Source: an uncultured Spirochaetaceae bacterium (lineage in GTDB: Bacteria > Spirochaetota > Spirochaetia > Sphaerochaetales > Sphaerochaetaceae). From it: a stretch of DNA of 52,427 bases. Of the stretch, positions 45,201-52,427 are shown one piece after another. The stretch is from positions 1 through 52,427 of the forward strand of contig CALXYM010000015.1 of NCBI GenBank assembly GCA_944392965.1, read 5' to 3'. The notes beneath the pieces are model-generated. The model saw nothing but the letters and a program-made list of their open reading frames with translations. It was not told the DNA's origin and did not search any database. Made by a program: the position numbers and the translations under genes. Each line of letters opens with the position of its first letter. Positions within the stretch are counted from its first letter, which is position 1.

Positions 45201-45455
45201 CGATGGCAGCTTGCGGAGAGCGTGAATGTCAGCGAAGATTATCTCACGAGGATATTCCGTAAGGAGCTGGGGATCTCTCCCTGGGATTATCTGAACAGGT
45301 ACAGGATATATCTGGCTTCCGAACTTCTCAGGCAGGAGGCGATGAGTGTCAACGAGGTGGCATACCGCACGGGCTTCCAAGATCAGGCATATTTCTGCCG
45401 TGTATTCAAGAAGATAAAAGGGATTACCCCTGGAAAACTCCGCAGCCGGCCCTGA
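42258..45455 (+). CDS. LacI-like sensor / kinase-like / AraC hybrid regulator
   Basis: 1065 residues. TTG at 42258 is the likely start (AAAAGGAG six bases before); the upstream TTG at 42252 abuts that site. Residues 1-~290 are a LacI-type sugar-binding domain without its HTH (IRPIPKDLKLIGFNN-like RIPKDLKLIGFNNSSESQL, TTVSMPYERMGIMAY). A GAF-like region follows (~420-550), then a dimerisation helix FFSNVSEDLRDPLLKIKEL in which the phospho-His is Glu572, and an ATPase-like region that has lost the N-box and DxGxG. A degenerate receiver and an AraC HTH (~965-1060, LAESVNVSEDYLTRIFRKEL, EVAYRTGFQDQAYFCRVFKK) end it. No membrane helix. Probably the pectin-locus activator. Confidence 0.88.
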   Translation: MKGQRIGFTLASIHLGSSQSLWASLAAHVLKSNDQLFIFPLGRLEYQEESEAMRAGVTSLVNLKNIDGLISWASALGGVVSLNDVIAFHEEHFSDIPYVTIGLKCPGHADISFDAYDGFKGAILHLIKVHGVRKIAFVRGPENHISAEDRYRAYIDSLKECKIDFDARLVSSPFSWSCGEAAIKELVEERGLRPGIDFEALCSASDMMMLSSGRYLERMHVRIPKDLKLIGFNNSSESQLLRVPCTTVSMPYERMGIMAYTLIKGLLNSPKGDFECPDVVLPAELVIRRSCGCTDSFGGKEHASLLIRDRESFKAWANKMFHFTDDERSLVDKAIALSFAYPLLEDEEEDLLLTVAELFEKLLMRQIDVNLIYEALGWFSLINENEDFRSFVSERLLQLVGTSLCRVNLLKEFQEEDKKKSLNRLKCELLSLKTFSDLSRSLAKYLPSLSVSAAFVILKTDDLRSRFVGGFDRERLYTDEIEFEEDLLLPEGITNTLGHGVYIVSELFSENIDLGYLVIRTDNLDGSLSEELRTSLSSAVQGTYLLESSNNARIRAENAEKARSEFFSNVSEDLRDPLLKIKELISSIDGDDDSRRAIAREIAKANHMLDLSLAQTGELELEARLVNLESIVRSEADRRHVSLEILDRIPLIYFDPGRLKEALELLISLSLDNACPVSLKLKVTRGTISLEIENTGSKLDYRLFLNDASYLLSERIMVMHQGTIIPSLGRITLSFSLPTFSSLSVKEKHGRLLLLGRDEGAFALYDEVVERDGVRNRKRLLDADIAAISWAMDDVSYDVLNLLRTLSRESMLSRVPLYFYGNVEDAFNPVSLIDYMMRDFDTPPVIILGPLPEPLKGVLSEKNTVFIKELGEYDGKESGQDARLLITTKEISAKDIMEFRKNNDVNFNIMVMLGTFSSSYAESICSIPKVLLVNTCIAESEDFISRFNSILAGDEILPAFTGALVKRALGYLVEHATSQITRWQLAESVNVSEDYLTRIFRKELGISPWDYLNRYRIYLASELLRQEAMSVNEVAYRTGFQDQAYFCRVFKKIKGITPGKLRSRP

Positions 45456-45496
45456 TGCTTTGCCTATAATGGTAAAGAGTGGTAGAATCTTTTTTC

Positions 45497-46438
45497 ATGA
45501 TAGATTTCCATACCGATACCGTTTATCAGCTTGTGATCAATGACAGCGAGGAGAGCCTTGTCAGAAATTCTTTTTCCGTCGATGCCGAGAGGATGAGGAA
45601 AGCAGGGGTAAAAGCCGTCTGTTTTGCTCTTTTTACCCCAGAGGAGAATAACAAGGGTCTTTCCAGATGGGAGTTTTTTAATAAGCTTTATGATCGTTTT
45701 GTCTTGGAGATAGAATCTTCCCAAGGCCTGTTGAAACAGGCACTCTCCGCCTCTGATATCGAGATGAATGATGTGAGCGCGGTTCTTACCGTTGAGGATA
45801 TCGGACCTCTTGACGGGGATATGGAACGCCTTCCACTTCTAAAGGAATGGGGTGTTAAGATTGCTTCCCTGATATGGAATAATGAAAACAAGTATGCATA
45901 TCCAAATTCAAAAGATGCCTCTGTTATGACAAAAGGGCTGAAGAAAAAGGGAAGAGAGGCTGTGGAAATCCTGTCCTCCCTTGGTATCATCCTGGATGTC
46001 TCCCATCTTAATGATGGTGGCTTTTATGATATCTACGAAAGCGGGGTGAGAATGGTCGCAACGCATTCTAATTCCCGTGCTTTATGTCCTCATCCGAGGA
46101 ATATCACCGATGACATGGCAATGAAAATCGCGGATCGTGGTGGAATAATCGGGATGAACATATGTCCGGCCTTCCTGTATCCATATCCGGAGGGAACGAA
46201 AGAGAAGGATTGCCGTTCGAGAATAGAGGACATGGTTGCCCATATAATGCACTTTTATTCAATCGCGGGAGAAGATGTAATTGCCATCGGAAGTGATCTT
46301 GATGGTACAGGAGGGGCTTTGGAACTAGCCAGTGTTCTTGACTATGAGAAGCTCTTTGATCCTCTTAAGAAAGCTGGGCTCAGTGAGAGACAGGTAGAAA
46401 AGTTCTATTATCTTAACGGTTTAAGGATGTTCAAATGA
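45497..46438 (+). CDS. Membrane dipeptidase-like zinc peptidase (M19)
   Basis: 313 residues from ATG 45497 (MIDFHTDTVYQL), the usual start; a GTG at 45479 is also in frame. Zinc ligands of the renal dipeptidase family: HTD near the N-terminus, the bridging Glu in LTVEDIGPLDG, His in LDVSHLND and His in VATHSNSRALCPHPRNI; the Asp is in AIGSDLDGTGG. It hydrolyses dipeptides, in the cytoplasm here since no signal peptide is present. The stop overlaps the rlmD ATG by four bases. Confidence 0.92.
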   Translation: MIDFHTDTVYQLVINDSEESLVRNSFSVDAERMRKAGVKAVCFALFTPEENNKGLSRWEFFNKLYDRFVLEIESSQGLLKQALSASDIEMNDVSAVLTVEDIGPLDGDMERLPLLKEWGVKIASLIWNNENKYAYPNSKDASVMTKGLKKKGREAVEILSSLGIILDVSHLNDGGFYDIYESGVRMVATHSNSRALCPHPRNITDDMAMKIADRGGIIGMNICPAFLYPYPEGTKEKDCRSRIEDMVAHIMHFYSIAGEDVIAIGSDLDGTGGALELASVLDYEKLFDPLKKAGLSERQVEKFYYLNGLRMFK

Positions 46439-47859
46439 GGAATCGTGATATCTGTCCTCTTTTCAGCCGCTGTGGTGGTTGTGACTATTCGTCTTCTTAT
46501 AAGAGGGAACTTGAGGATAAAACGGAATATGTATACTCCCTTTTTGCACGACACTGTCCTACTTATGAGACTATTGGCTGTAACTATGAGCATTATAGGA
46601 ACAAGGTCGTGTCCACATTCGGTTATGACAGGAAAGGAAATATAATCTCAGGTCTTTACATCAAGGGAACTCACCATCTGATTGAGAAAAGGGACTGTCC
46701 TCTCGAATTTGAAGAATCTCCCTCCATCCTTCGTTCCATCCGACGTCTAATGAGAAGTTATGGAGTTCGTCCGTATGATGAGGATTCTTTCACAGGAGAT
46801 CTTAGACATGTGCTTCTACGCAAGGGCCATAAGAGCGGAGAGGTTCTTGTTCTCCTCATCTTCGGTAACGATCGCTATGAGAAAAAGAAGGAGTTTGCTG
46901 CGTCAATAAAGGATATGTGCCCATCCGTGACGTCTGTTTCTTATCAGGTGAATGGGGAGAAAACCTCTATGATCCTCTCTGATAATCCTATAAGGAGGCT
47001 CATAGGAAAGGGGTATATAGAATCACAGCTGTTCAATCTCAAATTCAGGGTAAGTCCCTCTTCCTTTTTCCAGATTAATGATTCTCAGACCGAGGTGCTC
47101 TATGATATGGCCCTCCATATGGCAGGACTGACTGGAAAGGAGAAGGTATTAGACGCATATTCAGGAACTGGCACGATAGCTATGATCGCATCAGGAAAGG
47201 CTGAGAAGGTGATAGCCGTGGAGAATAATGGCAGTGCGGTTCTCTCTGCAATGGAGAGTGCGAAGGAGAACGGGATTGAGAACGTCACTTTCATCTCTGA
47301 TGATGCTTCATCCTTCGTGAAAAATGAGGCAAAGAAGAAGGAACATTATGATGTCGCATTTCTCGATCCTCCCCGTTCCGGTTCTGATGAGAAGTTCCTC
47401 TCATCCCTTATAAAACTGGCGCCTGAGAGAATCGTCTATATAAGCTGTAATCCAGAGACGCAGGAGAGGGATGTGCGATATCTTGAACGCTTTGGACACT
47501 ACAAGACCATAGCCGTCCAACCTGTTGACATGTTTCCTCGTACGAGGCATGTGGAGACAGTAGTTCTTTTGTCCCAACAAAAGCCGGATGACACCATAGA
47601 GATCGACCTGGACTTGGATGAGCTGGACGCCACGACTGCTGAGACAAAGGCCACCTATGAGGAAATCAAGGCATACGTCTGGGATAAGCACCATTTGAAA
47701 GTATCCAGCCTGTATATCTCCCAAGTCAAAAGAAAGTGCGGATTAGAGGTTGGTCAGAATTATAACCTGTCCAAATCCGAAAACCCGAAAGTGCCAAAGT
47801 GTCCGCCAGAAAAGGAAGCGGCGATTATGGACGCACTGAAACATTTTCAAATGATCTGA
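46435..47859 (+). CDS. rlmD: 23S rRNA (uracil-5)-methyltransferase with an exchanged C-terminal tail
   Basis: 474 residues. The N-terminus has the iron-sulfur cysteines (CPLFSRCGGC) but no TRAM domain. SAM site VLDAYSGTGTIAMIA, FLDPPRSGSDEKF, and catalytic Cys in VYISCNPETQERDVRYL are intact to the normal end at DMFPRTRHVETVVLLSQ (about residue 380). About 95 extra residues follow: KPDDTIEIDLDLDELDATT, then YVWDKHHLKVSSLYISQVKR and NPKVPKCPPEKEAAIMDALK. I recall this tail from Firmicutes mobile-element proteins, not from spirochaete RlmD. The fusion suggests an element inserted at the 3' end of the gene and supplied a new end. Confidence 0.85.
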   Translation: MRNRDICPLFSRCGGCDYSSSYKRELEDKTEYVYSLFARHCPTYETIGCNYEHYRNKVVSTFGYDRKGNIISGLYIKGTHHLIEKRDCPLEFEESPSILRSIRRLMRSYGVRPYDEDSFTGDLRHVLLRKGHKSGEVLVLLIFGNDRYEKKKEFAASIKDMCPSVTSVSYQVNGEKTSMILSDNPIRRLIGKGYIESQLFNLKFRVSPSSFFQINDSQTEVLYDMALHMAGLTGKEKVLDAYSGTGTIAMIASGKAEKVIAVENNGSAVLSAMESAKENGIENVTFISDDASSFVKNEAKKKEHYDVAFLDPPRSGSDEKFLSSLIKLAPERIVYISCNPETQERDVRYLERFGHYKTIAVQPVDMFPRTRHVETVVLLSQQKPDDTIEIDLDLDELDATTAETKATYEEIKAYVWDKHHLKVSSLYISQVKRKCGLEVGQNYNLSKSENPKVPKCPPEKEAAIMDALKHFQMI

Positions 47860-47862
47860 TGA

Positions 47863-47907
47863 CAAAAACACGGATGACTGGCCACTGGGCGATCATCCGT
47901 GTTTTTG
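47863..47907. terminator. Two-way terminator after rlmD
   Basis: CAAAAACACGGATGA (47863-47877) and TCATCCGTGTTTTTG (47893-47907) are a perfect 15-bp inverted repeat around 15 bases. It carries T runs in both directions and serves rlmD and the convergent DUF2971 gene. Confidence 0.88.
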
Positions 47908-47921
47908 CATTATCCGATCTC

Positions 47922-48968
47922 TTATACATCCGTGAGCAGATATGCGTTCAAGCTATTTGTATCATCAATGTAGGATTGATAGATATTTTTGACTCCAGCT
48001 TCTTTGGCCATGGAAATAATCAGATTTTTATCTACTTGGGATGTTCTCAACCCAATAATGACGCCTTTCGGAACCCACTCTATCATTGCTGGAAGCTTCA
48101 TCTTAGCATTTGCGATCATCCGCCATTCTTCGTCATATTTGTGGCATTCCTTTTTAATCAAGCTATTGCGTTCGATTTCCCAAGGAAGAGGTCTTAAGTC
48201 TTTCTGTATAGATTCTGGCAAAGAACCGCCCAATCGTTGTGCCACCTCTTGCGCCATCACAAGCTTTAAAAGATCGGTAGCATCATGTGACTCATTGGAA
48301 TAATATACTGGGTAAATCCGTGTACCGCCTTTATAAACGCCGCAATTTACACATTTGCTCAGCTTACCACAATGGAAGCTATCTGAATCATTTAGGTCAT
48401 ACATAAGGCAAAAACCTTTATGCATGTCGGCATATTTAAGCCATAAAGATTCATTAAATCCATTTTCGGAAAGACAAATAGACAGAATCTCGTCTTGTAT
48501 TTTTGAACGCAAAGTTAGTACATAGGACAAAAATTGTTTTGTTATTCCATTTGCAAATAACTGTTTTAATCCTTCGACAGTTGTTACTTGTTGAATAAAC
48601 TCTTGCGGAACGCCAGGCTGATTTTGAAAAGTTTCTTTCATCCCGTTTGCCAACGCTGCTAATGCTTCAGGGGAGCTATAATTGCTATCAAATTCCTGAC
48701 GAATCTTTTCCACATCAATATGTAAAAAGGTGTCAAACGGATCATCATAACTGCTGGCTTTAGAGAAGAATAGTTTGTTAGAACGTAAAGCGTCAAGATT
48801 ATTGTTATTTACCGCACGATACTTATACAAAAATCTTGGATAGCGAATTTTCGCCATCAGTTGGTTAATTTCATTTGATATATCTTCACCTGTAAATGAG
48901 CACAGCGTCTTCCAATAATCCTGCATTTCATCGTGGCTCATAGCAGTTTTTCGTTCTTCTACTTCCAA
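47922..48968 (-). CDS. DUF2971-domain protein
   Basis: 348 residues. DUF2971 landmarks: FLYKYRAVNNNNLDALRSNKL, FFSKASSYDDPFDTFLHI, ILSICLSENGFNESLWLKYADMHKGFCLMYDL and HKYDEEWRMI. Function unknown; the fold is thought to be ADP-ribosyltransferase-like in some relatives, which I cannot confirm here. The family is common in accessory and defence islands. It follows the HEPN-like gene and the restriction-modification gene on the same strand. Lower GC than the core genes. Confidence 0.85.
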   Translation of the reverse strand: MEVEERKTAMSHDEMQDYWKTLCSFTGEDISNEINQLMAKIRYPRFLYKYRAVNNNNLDALRSNKLFFSKASSYDDPFDTFLHIDVEKIRQEFDSNYSSPEALAALANGMKETFQNQPGVPQEFIQQVTTVEGLKQLFANGITKQFLSYVLTLRSKIQDEILSICLSENGFNESLWLKYADMHKGFCLMYDLNDSDSFHCGKLSKCVNCGVYKGGTRIYPVYYSNESHDATDLLKLVMAQEVAQRLGGSLPESIQKDLRPLPWEIERNSLIKKECHKYDEEWRMIANAKMKLPAMIEWVPKGVIIGLRTSQVDKNLIISMAKEAGVKNIYQSYIDDTNSLNAYLLTDV

Positions 48969-49004
48969 AGAACCCCCCTCTTTCTAAAATTGACTTCGTT
49001 TGAT

Positions 49005-49895
49005 CTATTCGTTTTCGGCAGGTAAAGCATTTGAAATTTCATTCAGATCGAATCCTTGTCCCTCTAAAAATTCCACTTCATATCCTACTTGAATCCTTAC
49101 CTGTTCTTGCTCCTCAGTGGATAACTCTGAAAGAAGATTTGACAGTTGCTGTACGTAGTCACAGTCTTCGCCTATATATTCTTGAAAATTATCCTGCTTG
49201 CACTTTTCCTGAAAATAGATCAAGGCAAATAGGTATGCAATTTTTTTACCAAGCGGCAAGGCGGGAATATCAAGCGTTAAAAAGGCGCAGATATCTCGGT
49301 ATGAATATTTTTTGTCGGCAAGTTCACGCTGTATAAAATCTCCCATAGAAGTTGTTTGGAAGGCGGGACTGTTAATATAACGCATAATTGAACTTTTAAA
49401 AGTGGACTGAATATTCTCGGCGTTTGCTGATGCTATTTTTTCAATATTCTTCAAGACATCATCAAAATACTTTCCAACGGCCTCTTGGTCATATTGAATG
49501 AATCCACTATTATGCGCACAACGATCTCTTTTATCAACAAATTCCTTTACTTCGCTTTGTTTGTTTGCGTGCCAAGAAAAGACGCCTAAATAGCCGTCAA
49601 TGAAGGTTTGCTCAGGAATAATGGAAGAATCAAAAATATTTTCTACGGATTCAAATTGTCCGTTAGCTTGACACAGTTTTTTAACTCGGTCGTGGCTGTA
49701 GGTTTTTAAAGTCCAAAACTCCTTATACAAAAACGCCATAAACAACATGTGAAATGCCATGAGTGAGAACTGAAACTTTTCATTCGTATAGTTTTCACAG
49801 CAAGCACGGACTAAATAATTTTTGTACTCGTTATTTTCTGTATCCCCAAAATCTATCGGCAAATAATACAGAAGCTTTTGGATATATTCTTCCAT
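49005..49895 (-). CDS. HEPN-like protein next to a type I modification gene
   Basis: 296 residues from ATG 49895 (MEEYIQKLLYYL), one base after the hsdMS stop and with GGGGTGAG upstream; the longer frame reading to 49952 lies inside that gene. FVDKRDRCAHNSGFIQYD carries R-x4-H (Arg123...His128), the motif of HEPN ribonucleases. All-helical, no membrane segment. Translational coupling to hsdMS suggests it belongs to the same system, possibly as an effector or accessory; that is inference. Confidence 0.75.
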   Translation of the reverse strand: MEEYIQKLLYYLPIDFGDTENNEYKNYLVRACCENYTNEKFQFSLMAFHMLFMAFLYKEFWTLKTYSHDRVKKLCQANGQFESVENIFDSSIIPEQTFIDGYLGVFSWHANKQSEVKEFVDKRDRCAHNSGFIQYDQEAVGKYFDDVLKNIEKIASANAENIQSTFKSSIMRYINSPAFQTTSMGDFIQRELADKKYSYRDICAFLTLDIPALPLGKKIAYLFALIYFQEKCKQDNFQEYIGEDCDYVQQLSNLLSELSTEEQEQVRIQVGYEVEFLEGQGFDLNEISNALPAENE

Positions 49896-49896
49896 A

Positions 49897-52398
49897 TCAC
49901 TCACCCCAGACTTCCGAAATTTTGTCATTAATCTTTTTCTCAAAAATTTCAATCAGACGCTTATTTTGGTCTACAATAGCGATTTCTCCTTCCGTTTGAT
50001 TGACGATCTTTCTCTGCTCATCCAAAGAAGGAAGGGACACCGGATAATTGAGAACAAAGTCCTTTGTCAGTCTTCGTAGGCCTCCAGTGCCGGTCATTTG
50101 GGGGGTACCCTCGGAAATAAACCGATTGCTGTTAATGATATAGTAAATATATTCCGGCAGAACTCTGTCAGGATTTGCTCGAAGAACAAAGAACTCACTG
50201 GAGCCAAATCCAATACCATTTTCCAAGTTTTTTGCTAATCCAGACTTCCCGTTTTCAAAGCATGGGGTCACTTTAGCCAGAAGTACATCATTATCCCTGA
50301 AGTATGTATATCCCGTGTAAACTTCTTTCAGGGGCCGCACCTCCTGAACCGAGAAGTACATATCTGTGTCGCTTATCACAACCATAGGAACAAACGAAAC
50401 ATCGCCCTCAAAATCTTTAACTTCGGATTTTCTGGGATTCAGTTCACAGATATCCCCCAGCCGTATTGTTTCCCAATGGGAGTTATTTTGAATAGTCGGT
50501 TTATAGTTTTCTACAACTTGCCGAGCGCCGTCAATAATCTTCTGGTAACTGTCAAGTTCAAGAACTATTTCTTCTTGTACTGATATGGGAGGAAGTGGAA
50601 TTTTTATATTTTTAAGATCACTCGTCTTGATGCTTGCTTGATTTACAGCCTTTTGCGCATACGAACGAGCACTGCCAACAAAAAAATCACTTTTTAGACA
50701 ATAGGCAAGATATTGTGGTAGCACGATATCCTGCTTGGGTCTTAATCTTAACAAATTGATACCATGTATAACTTTTTCATCAGAATAGAAGATAGCGGTC
50801 TTAGCCAGGTGCTCTATGCTGTTAATATGACTGAATAAGATATCGCCGTTTTGCATAAAAGCATTCTCATCTGGCTCATCATTAGTCCACTTAGTTTTAG
50901 ATAAATCTACAATTCCATCTGAGATTGTTTGTATTCTGGTTACTCTATATTTGCCTTCTCCATCATGTTGTTCTACATTTTTTCCATTTTTTATTTCATA
51001 ACAAAGTTCTGAAAGTGCAACCATAGGCCAATTGCTATTTATTATCTCACTGATTTTATAGCGTTCTCCGACCAAAATATAATCTTGCTCCGATATTTGT
51101 TTTTTCTCAGCAATGGTTACAAGCGGATGTTGGAGAATTTCGTCATCCGCTGTTTGCGGTTCAAGATCAGCATGGTATTTTTGGACAATGCGAATAATAT
51201 CCGGAATTTCGCTTCCCTTTTTGGGTTGGCGCTGCGCTCCCAGATCAAAGCCGTCATTATTCAGTTTTACAAAAAGAATTTCATCTTTTAGCCTGGCAAA
51301 AGACTTGTCAATGAGCAAAATACTGGTCTTAACGCCACTGTACGGGTTAAAAACGCCGGCAGGCAGTGAAATTACTGCATACAGCAAGCCATCGTCTACC
51401 AGATATTTCCGAAGTTCTTTGTAAGCATTGGCAGATTGGAACACGATGCCCTCCGGGACAATGATAGCAGCCCGGCCTGTCGGGTTCAGGTGCTCGGCAA
51501 TGTAGTCCACAAACAGTACCTCGGAGCGTTTAGCTTTTACCCGATAGCGGCTGTGGGGCATAATTCCGCCCTTTGGCGTCATGAAAGGCGGATTCGCAAG
51601 GATCACATCATAACAGTCATCCCATTTTTCTTCACTGGTTAGGGTGTCATATTCGCTGATTTTGGGCTTTGTAAAATGGTGAAGGTACATATTTACCCGG
51701 GACAGACGCACCATATCGGGCGAAATATCGTACCCGGCAAAGTTTTCCGTCAAACGCTTGCGGTCATCGGCGGTCAGTGTGCTTTTTCCATCCTCATCCT
51801 TGTTCTGTGCCAGAATGTGACGATAGGCACTGATCAGGAAACCGGCTGTACCGCAGGCAGGGTCTAGAATGGTCTCGTTTTTTTTCGGGTCTACGATTTC
51901 CACCATCATGTCAATGATATGGCGGGGTGTGCGGAACTGGCCGGCATCTCCCTGACTGCCCATGATGGACAGCAGATATTCAAAGGCATTGCCCAAATCC
52001 TCGCTGTTGTCATACGAGAAGTCGCTGACTTCTTTGAGAAACATATTCAAGGTATCCGGGTCCCGATAAGGGATATATGCTCCACGGAAAATATCACGGA
52101 ACAGCTGCGGAAGGTTGGGGTTCGTAGTCATTTTCTCAATGCCTTCTGCATAGAGTAAAGCCCTTTGCTGACCGCTGTTTTCCGGCTTCATGATTTCCGT
52201 CCAGGCATACTTCTCATATTCACCTGTAAAAAACTGCCGGGTACCGCCAAATTCCAAACCTTCTATATCCATGTCATCCATGAATTTATAAATGAGCGCA
52301 ATGGTGATCTGTTCAACCTGCGCCTTGGGATCAGGCACCTTGCCCACCAGAATATCACGCAGCGTATTGATCTTGCGCTTTACGTCAAATGTCAACAT
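49897..52398 (-). CDS. Fused HsdM-HsdS type I DNA methyltransferase/specificity protein
   Basis: 833 residues. Residues 1-~440 are an N6-adenine methyltransferase of HsdM type: helical N-terminal domain, GDAGQFRTPRHIIDMMVE, SAM motif DPACGTAGFL at 179-188 and NPPF at 269-272. From about 455 two target-recognition domains follow, WPMVALSELCYEIKNGKN and HWETIRLGDICELNPRKS, each with a helical spacer ending in PLPPISVQEEIV or SLPSLDEQRKIV. So modification and specificity subunits are one chain. AGGAGG precedes the ATG. The restriction subunit would lie beyond the window. Confidence 0.92.
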   Translation of the reverse strand: MLTFDVKRKINTLRDILVGKVPDPKAQVEQITIALIYKFMDDMDIEGLEFGGTRQFFTGEYEKYAWTEIMKPENSGQQRALLYAEGIEKMTTNPNLPQLFRDIFRGAYIPYRDPDTLNMFLKEVSDFSYDNSEDLGNAFEYLLSIMGSQGDAGQFRTPRHIIDMMVEIVDPKKNETILDPACGTAGFLISAYRHILAQNKDEDGKSTLTADDRKRLTENFAGYDISPDMVRLSRVNMYLHHFTKPKISEYDTLTSEEKWDDCYDVILANPPFMTPKGGIMPHSRYRVKAKRSEVLFVDYIAEHLNPTGRAAIIVPEGIVFQSANAYKELRKYLVDDGLLYAVISLPAGVFNPYSGVKTSILLIDKSFARLKDEILFVKLNNDGFDLGAQRQPKKGSEIPDIIRIVQKYHADLEPQTADDEILQHPLVTIAEKKQISEQDYILVGERYKISEIINSNWPMVALSELCYEIKNGKNVEQHDGEGKYRVTRIQTISDGIVDLSKTKWTNDEPDENAFMQNGDILFSHINSIEHLAKTAIFYSDEKVIHGINLLRLRPKQDIVLPQYLAYCLKSDFFVGSARSYAQKAVNQASIKTSDLKNIKIPLPPISVQEEIVLELDSYQKIIDGARQVVENYKPTIQNNSHWETIRLGDICELNPRKSEVKDFEGDVSFVPMVVISDTDMYFSVQEVRPLKEVYTGYTYFRDNDVLLAKVTPCFENGKSGLAKNLENGIGFGSSEFFVLRANPDRVLPEYIYYIINSNRFISEGTPQMTGTGGLRRLTKDFVLNYPVSLPSLDEQRKIVNQTEGEIAIVDQNKRLIEIFEKKINDKISEVWGE

Positions 52399-52427
52399 TT
52401 TCTTTCCTCCTACATAAAGCGGGATAC

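Noticed and set aside
1-52427. tRNA, rRNA, origin of replication or prophage
   Set aside because: No cloverleaf, ribosomal sequence, DnaA-box cluster or phage structural gene was recognised by eye; a covariance-model scan would be needed to exclude small RNAs.

Overview
The window looks like a chromosome segment of a fermentative, gut-type spirochaete close to Sphaerochaetaceae. This rests on overall gene style: a complete type II fatty-acid operon using FabK, a three-piece ferredoxin-type glutamate synthase, a GSIII glutamine synthetase, BspA-like leucine-rich surface lipoproteins, carbohydrate ABC importers without their own ATPase, and tightly overlapping operons. No rRNA or tRNA gene was seen, so the taxon is an inference.

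Layout. 1-1.1 kb is a damaged locus: the 3' end of a TnpB element sits in a merR gene that is itself fused head to head with a start-less flavodoxin gene. 1.1-3.9 kb holds a GNAT acetyltransferase, a purine permease and ung. 3.9-13.4 kb is one leftward operon, acpP-fabK-fabD-fabG-fabF-accB-fabZ-accC-accD-accA plus an acyl-CoA synthetase, for malonyl-CoA and fatty-acid synthesis, with a strong promoter covered by an inverted repeat. 13.5-15.6 kb has a short Lon-type protease and a small partner. 15.9-19.8 kb is an AT-rich cassette: a four-helix membrane protein, a coiled-coil membrane protein and a large repeat lipoprotein. 19.8-21.9 kb is an SF1 helicase.

22.1-29.8 kb is a nitrogen-assimilation locus. 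Leftward are three glutamate synthase pieces; rightward are GSI glutamine synthetase, an ANTAR RNA-binding regulator and GSIII glutamine synthetase. Between them I find two divergent promoters, each followed by an intrinsic terminator ahead of the first gene, and each terminator overlaps a small hairpin with an AAMGGC hexaloop (A at 1, G at 4), the signature of an ANTAR antitermination site. The regulator encoded in the operon therefore probably controls both halves by antitermination. This is the most interesting system in the window.

29.9-34.2 kb carries a MATE exporter, a frameshifted Rpn-family gene, a Tam-like methyltransferase and a DUF362 protein. 34.4-45.5 kb is a pectin/rhamnogalacturonan utilisation locus: two ABC permeases, a binding protein, GH105, a TIM-barrel epimerase, GH28, an acetylesterase and a large one-protein regulator combining a LacI-like sensor, a histidine-kinase-like part lacking its histidine, and an AraC DNA-binding domain. 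45.5-47.9 kb is an M19 dipeptidase and rlmD, whose C-terminus appears replaced by a Firmicutes-type tail. Beyond that point (47.9-52.4 kb) the genes are accessory: DUF2971, a HEPN-like protein and a fused HsdM-HsdS protein, consistent with an island inserted at the 3' end of rlmD.
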